Shown piece after piece: positions 1 through 9,511 of a stretch of DNA of 64,000 nt. Position 1 is the first letter of the stretch; every line of letters starts with the position of its first letter. A program made the translations under genes and the position numbers. This DNA comes from Collinsella sp. GTDB taxonomy: Bacteria; Actinomycetota; Coriobacteriia; Coriobacteriales; Coriobacteriaceae. The stretch is from contig DXZQ01000008.1 in the NCBI GenBank assembly GCA_019419585.1, positions 1 through 64,000 on the forward strand, given 5' to 3'. The notes under the pieces were generated by a model. It was given only the letters and a program-made list of their open reading frames with translations. It ran no database searches and was not told the DNA's origin.

Positions 1-2454
1 GGGGAGGACGAGGCATCCGCTAAGCGCCCACCGCTGCTTGCCGCCAAAATCGCGCCGGCGGCTGGTGGTAGCTATGACCTGCGCCTGCCCGCCGATATGT
101 ATTGCTTTGCGTCGGGCGATGCCGCCTACTTGGTTGACACGCGCCGCGCGCGCCGTACCGACGCTGCATTTGCTCAGCATGCCGCACCTTTTTTGTCGCG
201 CTTGCTGCCGTGCCGCACGCCCGCCCATATTGCCGCCGAGCAGGTGGGTGAGTTCTGCCGTATGGCGCTGCCCATTTTGCGCGACTACACCGACCTCACC
301 GCGCCCGCCGCGCTCGATACCGTGGCACCCGAGCCGAGCTTTGCTATGGCGATCGGTGTCGACGATGGGCTCGTGACCTGCAAAATTACGGTTACCTACG
401 GCGATTGGTCGGCGGATCTCTTTAGCCTGGGCGCTCCGGGCAGCCCCTTCGAAGAGCAGCGCCCCGGTGTGCCGCCCCGCGACGAGGTGGCAGAGTTTCG
501 CGTTATGGATACGGCGGCCCTGTATTTCGACTTTTACGAGGGCGGTCTGGCGTTTGAGGAGCGCGATGACGCCCGCTTGTTCTGCCTGCTGACCGAGGGC
601 CTGTCCGCCCTGTCCGAGCTGGGTGAGGTCATGCTCAGCGACCGTCTGCGCCAGATTTCGGTGCGCCCCGCGCCCAAGCTCTCGGTTCGTGCGACCGTCA
701 AGAGCAATCTGCTCGATGTCGAGCTGGGCGCGAGCGGGCTTTCGGCCGCGGACCTTGCCGTCTATCTCGATTCGTACAAGCGCCGCCAGACGTTTGCGCG
801 CCTGACGTCCGGCGACATCGTGCGCCTGGATGAGGGAGCGCGCGCCGCGTTTGGCCTTGCCGAAGATCTTGGTGTCGATGCCGTCGACCTGCTCGACGGC
901 GTGTCGCTTCCCGCGTCGAGCACCCTTTTTGTCGATAGCATGCTCGCGCGCACGCCGGCGCTCGAGGCCGATCGCGACGCCGCGTTCCGCCGCACCGTCG
1001 AGCGCCTGGACACGCTCGGCAAGATGGACTTTACGGTACCCGCTTCGCTCAAGGCCACGCTGCGTGGCTACCAGGTCGACGGATACCAGTGGCTCGGCTC
1101 GCTCGAACACCTGGGCCTTGGCGGCATCTTGGCCGACGACATGGGCCTGGGCAAAACGCTCCAGATGATCGCGCATATCCTGGCGCGCGTGGAGGCGGGG
1201 GACACCAAGCCCACGCTCGTGGTATGCCCGGCCTCACTCGTGTACAACTGGACCGCCGAGCTGGAGCGCTTTGCCCCGTCGCTCGATGTGTACGCCATCG
1301 TGGGCGCCAAAGCTCAACGTCGCGTACAGATTGCCGGCGTGGCCGAGCATAGCGTGGTTGTGACGTCGTATGATCTTATGCGGCGCGATATCGACGAGTA
1401 CGTCGAGCAGGATTTTGCCCGCGTGGTGCTCGATGAGGCCCAGTACATTAAAAACCCGCTCACGCAGGTGGCGCGCGCCGCAAAGCGCCTGCCGGCCGGC
1501 GTGCGCTTTGCCCTGACGGGCACGCCCATCGAAAACCGCTTGTCCGAGCTCTGGAGCATCTTCGACTTTTTGATGCCGGGCCTGCTGGGCACGCGCGAGT
1601 CGTTTGCCAAGCGCTTTGAGAGCCCCGTCGAGCATGCCGAGGGCGATAGCGCCGCTCGCCTGCAGGCGCTCGTGTCGCCGTTTGTGCTGCGCCGTGTTAA
1701 GGAAGACGTGGTGGCCGATCTGCCCGAGAAGATCGAGGACACCGTCATGGCACAGCTTACCGGCGAGCAACGCAAGCTCTACCTGGCCAACCAGGACCGC
1801 ATCGCCCAGCAGGTGCAGCACCGCGAGGCTGGGGAGTTTAAGAAGGACAAGCTCAAGGTGCTCGCCGAGCTCACCAAGCTGCGCCAGATCTGCTGCGACC
1901 CGCGTCTACACTACGAGGATTACAAGGCGGGGAGCGCCAAGCTCGATACGTGCATGGAGCTCGTGCACGGCGCACTCGACGGCGGGCATCGCATCCTGTT
2001 GTTCAGCCAGTTTACGGGTATGCTCGATATCATCGGTAAGCGCTTGGCCAAGGAGGACATCGCCTTCCTTAAGCTCACGGGCGCTTCGTCCAAGGAGAGC
2101 CGCGCCAAGATGGTCGCGCAGTTCCAAGCGGGCGAGGTTCCGGTCTTTTTGATTTCGCTCAAGGCGGGCGGCGTGGGCCTTAACCTGACGGCGGCCGACG
2201 TGGTCATCCACTACGACCCGTGGTGGAACGTGGCGGCGCAGGACCAGGCGACCGACCGCGCGCACCGTATTGGCCAGCAACATACCGTGACCGTGTACAA
2301 GCTCATCGCCAAGGACACGATCGAGGAGCGCATTATGCAGATGCAGGAGTCCAAGCGCGACCTGGTCAACAGCGTGCTCGGCGGCGACGGCATCTCGTCG
2401 GCGCTGTTTACCCGCGAAGATGTTCTGGCGCTGCTGGGCGGCGACGGGCGCTAA
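1..2454 (+). CDS. SNF2-family helicase, 5'-truncated by window edge
   Basis: This is an ATP-dependent DNA translocase of the bacterial SNF2/Rad54-like type. The reading frame is open from base 1, so the true start lies upstream; the first internal ATG at 97 would give 785 residues. Motif I (ADDMGLGKT, near bases 1135-1160), motif II (DEAQYIKN, about 1432-1455), the TGTPIENR motif III (near 1518) and motif VI (DRAHRIGQ, near 2254-2280) are all intact. The N-terminal part before the helicase core is the family's usual less conserved region; a SWIM zinc finger often precedes it but would lie outside the window. The role is probably chromatin or nucleoid remodelling or repair. The exact substrate is not deducible. 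Confidence 0.93.
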   Translation, partial: GEDEASAKRPPLLAAKIAPAAGGSYDLRLPADMYCFASGDAAYLVDTRRARRTDAAFAQHAAPFLSRLLPCRTPAHIAAEQVGEFCRMALPILRDYTDLTAPAALDTVAPEPSFAMAIGVDDGLVTCKITVTYGDWSADLFSLGAPGSPFEEQRPGVPPRDEVAEFRVMDTAALYFDFYEGGLAFEERDDARLFCLLTEGLSALSELGEVMLSDRLRQISVRPAPKLSVRATVKSNLLDVELGASGLSAADLAVYLDSYKRRQTFARLTSGDIVRLDEGARAAFGLAEDLGVDAVDLLDGVSLPASSTLFVDSMLARTPALEADRDAAFRRTVERLDTLGKMDFTVPASLKATLRGYQVDGYQWLGSLEHLGLGGILADDMGLGKTLQMIAHILARVEAGDTKPTLVVCPASLVYNWTAELERFAPSLDVYAIVGAKAQRRVQIAGVAEHSVVVTSYDLMRRDIDEYVEQDFARVVLDEAQYIKNPLTQVARAAKRLPAGVRFALTGTPIENRLSELWSIFDFLMPGLLGTRESFAKRFESPVEHAEGDSAARLQALVSPFVLRRVKEDVVADLPEKIEDTVMAQLTGEQRKLYLANQDRIAQQVQHREAGEFKKDKLKVLAELTKLRQICCDPRLHYEDYKAGSAKLDTCMELVHGALDGGHRILLFSQFTGMLDIIGKRLAKEDIAFLKLTGASSKESRAKMVAQFQAGEVPVFLISLKAGGVGLNLTAADVVIHYDPWWNVAAQDQATDRAHRIGQQHTVTVYKLIAKDTIEERIMQMQESKRDLVNSVLGGDGISSALFTREDVLALLGGDGR

Positions 2455-2604
2455 CCCGCTCGGGTGGGGCCGCCAGGGCGGATAGCGCACGCTGCCCCAT
2501 CGTCCCCGCCTGTTATGTGTTCATTTGCAATGCCGTGGATGGTTTGTCTGCCTTTGGGCATAAGAACCATCAAGAACATTGGCACGTCAGCAAAGGAGAA
2601 CATC

Positions 2605-2967
2605 ATGGCGAAATTCTTTAAGGACCCCGACGGTAAGCTCATTGCCGCCTTTGGCAACGACGTTGCAACCCCTGCCGGTTGCACGGAACTGACCGCAAAC
2701 ACTGAGGACGCGGCGCACGAGAAGCACGTGCCTGTTGTCGAGACCGAGCGCGACGGTCACGTGATTCGCGCACGCGTTGGCTCGGTCGAGCACCCCAGCC
2801 TGCCCGAGCACTATATTGAGTGGATCGCCCTTGAGGCCGAGGGCCGCTTAGAGGTCCATTACCTTGAGCCCGGCATGAAGCCCGCGACGTTTTTTGCCGG
2901 CGGTTCCAAGATCGGTACCGTCTATGCCTACTGCAACCTGCACGGGCTGTGGTCCGCGACGTTCTAG
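2605..2967 (+). CDS. Superoxide reductase (desulfoferrodoxin family) without the desulforedoxin iron site
   Basis: This 120-residue cytoplasmic enzyme reduces superoxide to hydrogen peroxide without making oxygen, as in other anaerobes. The ferrous catalytic site is complete: Glu39-Lys40-His41, His63 and His69 in HPSLPEH, and Cys110-x-x-His113 in CNLHG. The N-terminal segment (1-35) is as long as a desulforedoxin domain but has only one cysteine (Cys26) instead of four. Center I is therefore absent and the protein resembles the class with a degenerate N-terminal domain. The start at 2605 follows AAAGGAGA; an in-frame ATG at 2464 lacks a ribosome site. It stands alone between the SNF2 gene and the NAD synthase-like gene. 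Confidence 0.93.
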   Translation: MAKFFKDPDGKLIAAFGNDVATPAGCTELTANTEDAAHEKHVPVVETERDGHVIRARVGSVEHPSLPEHYIEWIALEAEGRLEVHYLEPGMKPATFFAGGSKIGTVYAYCNLHGLWSATF

Positions 2968-3084
2968 GAGCGCGCCCCCGCTCGGGGTATCATAGCTAGC
3001 ATATGCACATGCGAGCGCCGACTGCATCATGCGGCCGGCGCTTTTACTACGATTTCGATGGTTTACGACGGAAAGGGCTGAGCC

Positions 3085-5070
3085 ATGAAGCTCGCGCTTG
3101 CACAGATCGATATGCGCCTGGGTGATATTGAGGGCATTTGCGGCCGCATCGAGGACCAGGCTCGTCTGGCCCACGAGCGCGGGGCGCGCGTGCTGTGCGT
3201 TCCGGCTCCGCTCTTTATGGGCGCCATGCCCGGTGGCCTGGTGGGCGCTGCCGACTTTGAGCACGACATGCTTGCCGGCTTGACTGGTGTCGCCGAGCGC
3301 ATCCAGGAGCTTGACATGATCTGCATCGTGCCCGCGGCGGTTTCGTTTGAGGGCCAGCCGCTACTCGACTACATGATGCTCAAGGACGGTCATGTGGTGC
3401 CGGCGCGTTCGAGCATTGCCCTGCAGCGTGGCGAGAACAACGACACGCGTTGGGCGCCGCCGGTGTTCGACGTGGATGGCGTGCGCATCGCCGTGATTTT
3501 TGACTTGGACCGCGAGCTCGAGATGTTGCCGACCGGTGTTGACCTCATTGCGTATTTCCAATTCAACGCGTTTGACATGACCGACCGCGAGACTGCTGCC
3601 ATTGCCGCCGTTCGCAGCGGCGCCTACCGCAAGATCGCATCCAAGCGCAGCGTGTGGTTTGCCTGCATGGCGCCGGTCGGTGCCTATGACGAGTCGGTGT
3701 ATACCGGCGGTTCGTTTGTGCTCGACGACTGCGGTCGCGTGGTGGCCCAGGCGCCGTGTTTTGAGGAGAGCCTGCTGGTTCAGGAGATTCAGCGCGGCGT
3801 GATGCTCGATGCCCTGGAAGATCACGAACTGCCCGAGTTCCGTTCCGAGGAGTGGCTGTGGCAGGCGCTGGTGCTTGCCGTGCGCGACAACGCCCGGGCC
3901 CACGGTGCGTCGCGCGCCGTGGTGGCACTCGAGGGCGACTTGCCGTCGTCCCTGCTGGCGGCGCTGGCCGTCGACGCTCTGGGCCCACGTAATGTGATTG
4001 GCCTGGTGCTGGGGCGCAACCGCATCTTTACGCCGGCGCAGGAGGAGGCCGAGGCTGCTCGCTGTGCCGCCGTTCGCGCCATTGCCGAGCACCTGCATAT
4101 TCGCACGGTTGAGCGCGATGCGCCGGATGCCGCGCGCGTGCTCGACCGCGATGTGTCGGCGGGCGACGCCGAGCGCCTGCGCTCTCGCACGCTGGGCCTC
4201 ATGCTGGAGGATACGGCGCTCGAGCTGGGTGCGATGGCGTTGAGTCCGCTGTCCAAAACCGAGTACGCGCTGGCGGCGCCGGCGCTTTGCGGCGGCTACC
4301 AGGGCGATTACGCGCCCTTTGGCGATGTGTACCTGTCGACGCTTGAGTTTGTGGCGCGTGTGCGCAACCGCGCGTCTGCCGTGGTGCCCCAAGAGCTTGT
4401 GACGCTCAACGCGGTGGAAGATTGTATGGAGCGCGTGCTGGCGCAGGCGCTCTCGACGCTCGACGGTCCGGTCGATATGCTCGACCGCGCGGCACAGCTG
4501 CTCGGCGGGGTCGAGCCGGGTGAGATCGATGGCGCGCTTGAGGCGCACGTGGACCGCAATCGATCTTTCGACGACATCCCGATGGCCGCTGGCAAGCCTG
4601 AGGCCTGCTCGCTGCTGCTGATGCTCGTTCGACAGGGTGAGGCTGCCCGCCGCATGTTGCCGACGGCGCCGATCGTTTCGTCCCGTTCGTTTGCCGAGCG
4701 CTCCTGGCCGTACATGCTCGCGTGGTCCGACCTGGGGCTTAACGGCAAGGAGCGTATGACGGTCGATTCGCTGGCGCGCGCCGAGGTGCGCCGTTTTGCT
4801 GACGAGGATACGAGCGAGCGCGTGCGAAACGAGATGATGGGCGTGCTGGGCGAGCTACTGGGTATTTCGCCCGAACAAATGGAGGAGTTGCGCTCTGAAG
4901 ACGGTCAGCGTCGTTTACACGAGGGAATGAAAAAGTTCGAGGGCGAGGTTCAGGACGCCATCGATAAGATGATGGGCGGCCAGGGCGAACCGCAAGGTGG
5001 TCCTCAGGGTGGCCCGATGCCGCATCCGCCGGTGGATCCGAGGCAATTCCCGTTCTTCTCACAGAACTAG
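3085..5070 (+). CDS. NAD+ synthase-like protein with both active sites degenerate
   Basis: The 661-residue protein has the layout of glutamine-dependent NAD+ synthase: an N-terminal nitrilase fold (about 1-240) and a C-terminal NadE fold (about 255-470). The second half keeps landmarks such as AALAVDALGPRNV and SKTEYAL...GDYAPFGDVY. The catalytic residues are missing. The nitrilase Glu is Ala41 (VPAPLFMG), the Lys region near 109 has none, and the Cys is Phe139 (AVIFDL). The ATP-binding SGGxDS loop reads LEGDLPSS (282-289). A Gly/Pro/Gln-rich tail (about 634-661) follows. The gene is uninterrupted, so it looks like a maintained pseudoenzyme rather than decay. The start at 3085 has an AAAGGG site. 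Confidence 0.75.
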   Translation: MKLALAQIDMRLGDIEGICGRIEDQARLAHERGARVLCVPAPLFMGAMPGGLVGAADFEHDMLAGLTGVAERIQELDMICIVPAAVSFEGQPLLDYMMLKDGHVVPARSSIALQRGENNDTRWAPPVFDVDGVRIAVIFDLDRELEMLPTGVDLIAYFQFNAFDMTDRETAAIAAVRSGAYRKIASKRSVWFACMAPVGAYDESVYTGGSFVLDDCGRVVAQAPCFEESLLVQEIQRGVMLDALEDHELPEFRSEEWLWQALVLAVRDNARAHGASRAVVALEGDLPSSLLAALAVDALGPRNVIGLVLGRNRIFTPAQEEAEAARCAAVRAIAEHLHIRTVERDAPDAARVLDRDVSAGDAERLRSRTLGLMLEDTALELGAMALSPLSKTEYALAAPALCGGYQGDYAPFGDVYLSTLEFVARVRNRASAVVPQELVTLNAVEDCMERVLAQALSTLDGPVDMLDRAAQLLGGVEPGEIDGALEAHVDRNRSFDDIPMAAGKPEACSLLLMLVRQGEAARRMLPTAPIVSSRSFAERSWPYMLAWSDLGLNGKERMTVDSLARAEVRRFADEDTSERVRNEMMGVLGELLGISPEQMEELRSEDGQRRLHEGMKKFEGEVQDAIDKMMGGQGEPQGGPQGGPMPHPPVDPRQFPFFSQN

Positions 5071-5080
5071 GTCGCTGCGC

Positions 5081-5174
5081 GCCCGCCAGAGCGGCAATCT
5101 GCCTTTCAATCGTCGGGCATGACCGCAAGGTCAATGCCCTCCTCTTTCAAGGTACCTTGCTCGCTCTGGCGGGC
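5081..5174 (+). repeat. Structured intergenic repeat A, copy 1
   Basis: This stretch folds as one long interrupted hairpin. The outer arms are 5081-5093 and 5162-5174 (13 bp, perfect). The middle stem pairs TGCCTT at 5100-5105 with AAGGTA at 5149-5154. The inner hairpin GGGCATGACC/GGTCAATGCCC closes with a GCAA loop. Homologous copies lie at 43641-43728 and 46832-46926, with compensatory changes in the stems. All three sit 3' of a plus-strand gene. It may be an RNA element or a REP-like DNA element. Confidence 0.85.
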
Positions 5175-5312
5175 GCTCGCTTGCGTATGCTCAACCTACA
5201 ATTCGATCTCGGCTGACTTATGGAGCTAGCGTTGTGTTATTCTAGAACAGACGTTCGTGAATAGTGCGCGAGGCCTTGTCTTGCGCCGTACTTGTGGCGA
5301 GGGGAGGTTGGC

Positions 5313-5834
5313 TTGGTTATCTTGGGCATTGACCCCGGTTTGGCCCATACGGGTTGGGGGATTATCGAGGAGCGGCGTGGCGAGGTTCGCTGCCGTGCCT
5401 ACGGTTGCATCGAGACCAGCGCGGGTAGTCCGCTCGCGGTGCGCCTGTCGCATATCGCCCGCGACCTCAAGGGTGTCGTGGAGCGTTATCGACCCGATAC
5501 CGCTGCCATCGAGAGCATCTACTTTGGCGCCAACGTTCGCTCGGCCATCCCTACGGCGCATGCCCGCGGCGCTGCACTCGTGGCTCTTTCGGAATGCGCG
5601 CTCGAGATTGGCGAGTACACGCCTATGCAGATTAAGCAGGCTGTGGTGGGTACCGGTGCCGCAGATAAGCGGCAGGTCGCCTATATGGTGCGCACGCTCA
5701 CGCAGCTCGATCACGACCCGCATCCCGACCATGCCGCCGATGCCCTGGCCTGTGCCATCTGCCACGTAAACCTCAGCCGCACCCGCGCCCTTACCGGTGG
5801 CGAGTTCTATCAACAGAGAGGAACCGGATACTGA
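5313..5834 (+). CDS. ruvC: Holliday junction resolvase RuvC
   Basis: RuvC is the dimeric endonuclease that cuts Holliday junctions together with RuvAB. The product of 173 residues begins VILGIDPG, giving the first catalytic Asp. It continues with the IESIYFGAN motif (catalytic Glu) and ends with HDPHPDHAADALACA, which carries the last acidic residues. I place the start at TTG 5313, right behind GAGGGGAGG (5299-5307). A TTG at 5292 would add seven residues not expected in the family and would sit upstream of that ribosome site. The stop overlaps the ruvA start (TGATG at 5832-5836), so the genes are translationally coupled. Confidence 0.95.
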   Translation: MVILGIDPGLAHTGWGIIEERRGEVRCRAYGCIETSAGSPLAVRLSHIARDLKGVVERYRPDTAAIESIYFGANVRSAIPTAHARGAALVALSECALEIGEYTPMQIKQAVVGTGAADKRQVAYMVRTLTQLDHDPHPDHAADALACAICHVNLSRTRALTGGEFYQQRGTGY

Positions 5835-6454
5835 TGATTTCCCAGCTCCACGGAACGCTTGTCGAGGCCACGATGAGCTCCGCTGTCGTCGACGTGTCGG
5901 GCGTTGGCTTCGAACTCGGCATCTCGGGTAGCACTGCGGCCACGTTGCCGACGCCCGGCGGCGAGGTCCGCCTCTACACGCGTATGCAGGTGCGCGAGGA
6001 CGCCATGACGCTCTTTGGCTTTACCTCCAAGGACGAGCGCACGATGTTCGACCGGCTCGTGTCCGTCTCGGGCGTTGGCCCGCGCTTGGCGCTCGCCGTA
6101 CTTTCCACCTATACCGTGGGACAGCTGTATTCCCTGGTGATGGCCGAGGACGACAAGGGCATGGCCAAGGTGCCCGGCGTGGGCAAAAAGACCGCCCAGC
6201 GCCTCATCTTGGAGCTCAAGAGCACCTTTGCCAAGGACAAGGGCTTTGTGCCGGTCGACGTGATCCCGGGGCAGGTTGCGATGCCCGTGCCCGCCGCCGC
6301 TCCTTCGGCGATCGATGACGCCCGTGCGGCACTCCTTTCCATGGGCTTTAGTCCGCAGGAGACCGATGTTGCCCTGAGCGGGTATGATGGGCAGGATATG
6401 CGTGTCGAGGATCTGCTCGGCGCGGCGCTTAAGCGACTCGGAATGGATGCGTGA
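5834..6454 (+). CDS. ruvA: Holliday junction DNA helicase subunit RuvA
   Basis: RuvA is the tetrameric protein that binds four-way junctions and loads RuvB rings. The 206-residue product has an N-terminal OB fold (about 1-62), a pair of helix-hairpin-helix motifs ([12 protein letters not shown] and [14 protein letters not shown], about 75-125) and a C-terminal UBA-like domain (about 155-206, [19 protein letters not shown]). Length and order are typical. It overlaps ruvC at its start and ruvB at its end by TGATG junctions, so ruvC-ruvA-ruvB is a single operon. No LexA-type box was evident upstream of ruvC. Confidence 0.97.
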   Translation: MISQLHGTLVEATMSSAVVDVSGVGFELGISGSTAATLPTPGGEVRLYTRMQVREDAMTLFGFTSKDERTMFDRLVSVSGVGPRLALAVLSTYTVGQLYSLVMAEDDKGMAKVPGVGKKTAQRLILELKSTFAKDKGFVPVDVIPGQVAMPVPAAAPSAIDDARAALLSMGFSPQETDVALSGYDGQDMRVEDLLGAALKRLGMDA

Positions 6455-7521
6455 TGTGGGAAGCCGATGACTCTCAGGACCTGTGGGCGACGCCCGGCAA
6501 CTCGCCGGCGGCATCCATGGCGCACGGTGAACGCATGGTGGGCTCGGAGCTGACGGCCGAGGACCTCGATGTCGACCGTACCCTGCGCCCCCAGCGCCTG
6601 GATGACTACTGCGGCCAGGAGCACATCAAGCAGAGTCTGTGCGTGCTTATCGAAGCGGCGCAGAGTCGTGGCGAGACGCTCGACCACGTGATCTTCTCGG
6701 GTCCTCCGGGCCTGGGCAAGACCACGCTGGCCACCGTTATCGCCAACGAGCTGGGCGCTCAGATCAAGACCACGAGTGGCCCTGCCATCGCGCGCACGGG
6801 CGACCTGGCGGCCATCCTTACTAACTTGCAGCCGGGTGATGTGCTGTTTATCGACGAGATCCACCGCCTCAACCGTTCGGTCGAGGAGGTCCTGTACCCC
6901 GCGATGGAGGACTTTGCGCTCGATATCGTGATCGGTAAAGGCCCGGCCGCACGATCGATTCGCCTGGATATCCCCAAGTTTACGCTGGTAGCGGCAACGA
7001 CCCGCTCAGGCATGTTGACCGGCCCGTTGCGCGACCGCTTTGGCATTTCATATCGCCTGGATTACTACACGGTCGAAGAGCTCGCGCAGATTGTGACGCG
7101 CTCGGCGACTATCTTGGGCGTGACGATTGACCATCCGAGCGCGCTCGAGATCGGCTCGCGTTCGCGCGGCACGCCACGTCTTGCCAACCGCCTGCTCAAG
7201 CGCGTGCGCGATTACGCACAGGTGCGTGGCAACGGCCCTATTGAGCTCGATATCTGCCGCCAGGCGCTCGAGTTCTTCGAGATCGATGAGCTCGGTCTGG
7301 ACTGGATGGATATTCGCATTTTGGAGACGCTCGCTAAGACGTTCTCCGGTCGCGCCGTGGGACTTACGACCCTTGCCAGCGCGGTGGGCGAGGACCCGGG
7401 CACGCTCGAGGATGTCTATGAGCCCTATTTGCTGCAGTGCGGGTTGATGATTCGTACGCCGCAGGGCCGTCAGGCAACGCTTCGCACCTTTGAGCACCTG
7501 GGGATTGAACCTACCGTTTAG
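6454..7521 (+). CDS. ruvB: Holliday junction branch migration ATPase RuvB
   Basis: RuvB is the AAA+ hexameric motor of branch migration. The Walker A motif is GPPGLGKTT, Walker B is DEIHRLN and sensor 1 is AATTRSG. The C-terminal winged-helix domain has the usual RTPQGR signature. ATG 6454 overlaps the ruvA stop; GTG 6451 is an alternative that adds one residue. The product has 355 residues, about 20 longer than average because of a variable N-terminal lead before the [12 protein letters not shown] core. It is the last gene of the ruvCAB operon. Confidence 0.97.
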   Translation: MWEADDSQDLWATPGNSPAASMAHGERMVGSELTAEDLDVDRTLRPQRLDDYCGQEHIKQSLCVLIEAAQSRGETLDHVIFSGPPGLGKTTLATVIANELGAQIKTTSGPAIARTGDLAAILTNLQPGDVLFIDEIHRLNRSVEEVLYPAMEDFALDIVIGKGPAARSIRLDIPKFTLVAATTRSGMLTGPLRDRFGISYRLDYYTVEELAQIVTRSATILGVTIDHPSALEIGSRSRGTPRLANRLLKRVRDYAQVRGNGPIELDICRQALEFFEIDELGLDWMDIRILETLAKTFSGRAVGLTTLASAVGEDPGTLEDVYEPYLLQCGLMIRTPQGRQATLRTFEHLGIEPTV

Positions 7522-7665
7522 GGCGCTTTGTTTTGGCGGGCTGTTGGGCTATCGCCGGGCATCGGGTAAACATATCGCCGTTCATCGGTTATGGGCGTTT
7601 TACTATTGCGCGCCCGTGCTATGCTGAATTGGTCTTTTTCTCATTCGGTAACGAAAGGACCGCCC

Positions 7666-9333
7666 ATGCCTACTGACATCGAAATCGCACGTTCTGTCAC
7701 GCCGCTGCCTATTACCGAGGTGGCCAAGAACGCCGGCGTCGACGTTAAGCACCTTATTCCGTACGGCTTCGACAAGGCTAAGGTCGACTATTCACTGCTC
7801 AACGAGCCGACCGATCACCAGGCCAAGCTCGTCCTCGTGACCGCTATCAACCCAACGCCTGCGGGCGAGGGCAAGACCACCACGACCATCGGTCTGGCCG
7901 ATGGCCTGCGTCGTCGCGGCGTCAAGAGTGCCGTGGCCCTGCGCGAGCCTTCGCTCGGCCCCGTCTTTGGTGTTAAGGGCGGTGCTGCTGGCGGCGGCTG
8001 GGCTCAGGTGATCCCCATGGAGGATATCAACCTGCACTTTACCGGCGACTTCCATGCCATCGGTGCTGCCAACAACCTGCTGGCCGCCATGCTCGACAAC
8101 CATATTCAGCAGGGCAACCAGCTTGGCATCGACGTTAAACGCATCACTTGGAAGCGCGTCGTCGATATGAACGACCGTCAGCTGCGCCACGTCATCGATG
8201 GTATTGGCGGTAAGGCCCAGGGCGTGCCGCGCGAGGACGGCTTCGATATCACCGTCGCCTCCGAGGTCATGGCAATCCTGTGCCTGTCTACGAGCATTAA
8301 CGACCTCAAGGAGCGCCTGGGCGAGATCGTCGTCGGCTACAGCTTTGCCGGCGAGCCCGTCCGTGCCCGCGACCTTAAGGCCCAGGGTGCTATGGCCGCG
8401 TTGCTTAAGGACGCGCTCAAGCCCAACTTGGTGCAAACGCTCGAGGGCACGCCCGCGTTTGTCCACGGCGGCCCCTTCGCCAACATTGCCCACGGCTGCA
8501 ACTCTATCATGGCCACGCGTATGGCGATGCGCTTTGGCGATGTCGCCATAACCGAGGCCGGCTTCGGTGCCGATCTGGGTGCCGAGAAGTTCCTCGACAT
8601 CAAGTGCCGTATGACGGGCGTTCGCCCCAGCGCCGTCGTGGTCGTCGCGACCGCTCGTGCGCTGAAGTACAACGGTGGCGTCGCCAAGGCCGACCTCAAC
8701 GAGGAGAACCTCGAGGCACTCAAGGCCGGTATGCCCAACCTGCTGCGTCACGTCGACAACATCCAGAACGTTTATGGTCTGCCCTGCGTAGTCGCCATCA
8801 ACCGCTTCCCGACGGACACCGAGGCCGAGCTTGCGCTCATCGAGTCCGAGTGCCAGAAGCTCGGCGTCAACGTTAAGCTTTCCGAGGTCTGGGCCAAGGG
8901 CGGCGAGGGCGCGCTCGAGCTTGCCGATGAGGTCATGCGTCTGATTGAGCAGCCGAGCGAGCTCAAGTTTGCCTATGAGGACGGCGCCGATATCGCCGAC
9001 GCTCTTGAGGCCATTGCCACCAAGGTCTACCGCGCCGATGGCGTTGACTTTACGCCGGCCGCCAAGCGCCAGCTCGCCGAGCTGCGCGAGAACGGCTTTG
9101 GCAACCTGCCGGTGTGCGTGGCCAAGACGCAGTACAGCTTTAGCGACAACGCCAAGGCCCCGGGCGCTCCCGAGAACTTCCGCATCACGGTGCGTGAGCT
9201 CAAGGTTTCCGCCGGTGCCCACTTTGTGGTCGCACTGACTGGCAGTGTTCTGACCATGCCGGGCCTGCCCAAGGTCCCCGCGGCTGAGAACATCGACGTC
9301 GACAACGACGGCAACATCACCGGCCTGTTCTAA
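7666..9333 (+). CDS. fhs: Formate--tetrahydrofolate ligase
   Basis: The enzyme makes 10-formyl-THF from formate, THF and ATP, the entry step of the C1-THF branch. The 555-residue product has the P-loop-like [12 protein letters not shown] near residue 60, the [18 protein letters not shown] segment near 100, and full family length. The start at 7666 follows GAAAGGAC; an ATG at 7591 in the same frame has no ribosome site. A strong terminator follows at 9359. In this genome it probably works with FchA and FolD encoded at 20978-22467, either making C1 units for purines and fMet or running the reverse ATP-yielding direction. Confidence 0.97.
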   Translation: MPTDIEIARSVTPLPITEVAKNAGVDVKHLIPYGFDKAKVDYSLLNEPTDHQAKLVLVTAINPTPAGEGKTTTTIGLADGLRRRGVKSAVALREPSLGPVFGVKGGAAGGGWAQVIPMEDINLHFTGDFHAIGAANNLLAAMLDNHIQQGNQLGIDVKRITWKRVVDMNDRQLRHVIDGIGGKAQGVPREDGFDITVASEVMAILCLSTSINDLKERLGEIVVGYSFAGEPVRARDLKAQGAMAALLKDALKPNLVQTLEGTPAFVHGGPFANIAHGCNSIMATRMAMRFGDVAITEAGFGADLGAEKFLDIKCRMTGVRPSAVVVVATARALKYNGGVAKADLNEENLEALKAGMPNLLRHVDNIQNVYGLPCVVAINRFPTDTEAELALIESECQKLGVNVKLSEVWAKGGEGALELADEVMRLIEQPSELKFAYEDGADIADALEAIATKVYRADGVDFTPAAKRQLAELRENGFGNLPVCVAKTQYSFSDNAKAPGAPENFRITVRELKVSAGAHFVVALTGSVLTMPGLPKVPAAENIDVDNDGNITGLF

Positions 9334-9358
9334 GTCTGCTGTCCATAGCTGCTAGCCT

Positions 9359-9394
9359 GCCCCGCCGTGCCCGCAAGGCCCGGCGGGGCTTTTT
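9359..9394 (+). terminator. Rho-independent terminator of fhs
   Basis: The arms GCCCCGCCG (9359-9367) and CGGCGGGGC (9381-9389) form a 9-bp GC stem followed by TTTTTA. Confidence 0.93.
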
Positions 9395-9511
9395 ATCCTT
9401 AGGCCCGCGCATGTCTTGTAGATACCGACGGGCTCTGCCCATCATAGGCTTTTGCGCGGGTAGAATGCATGGATAACTTGATGCTCACGCGCGACGGAAA
9501 GGAATCGTTGC

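Noticed and set aside
3085..5070. Degenerate NadE as an ordinary pseudogene
   Set aside because: There is no stop or frameshift over 661 codons and the codon bias is normal, so a maintained protein is more likely.
7792..9222. Long open frame on the minus strand opposite fhs
   Set aside because: It mirrors the codon bias of fhs, has no ribosome site and no recognisable domain; high-G+C genes often give such antisense frames.
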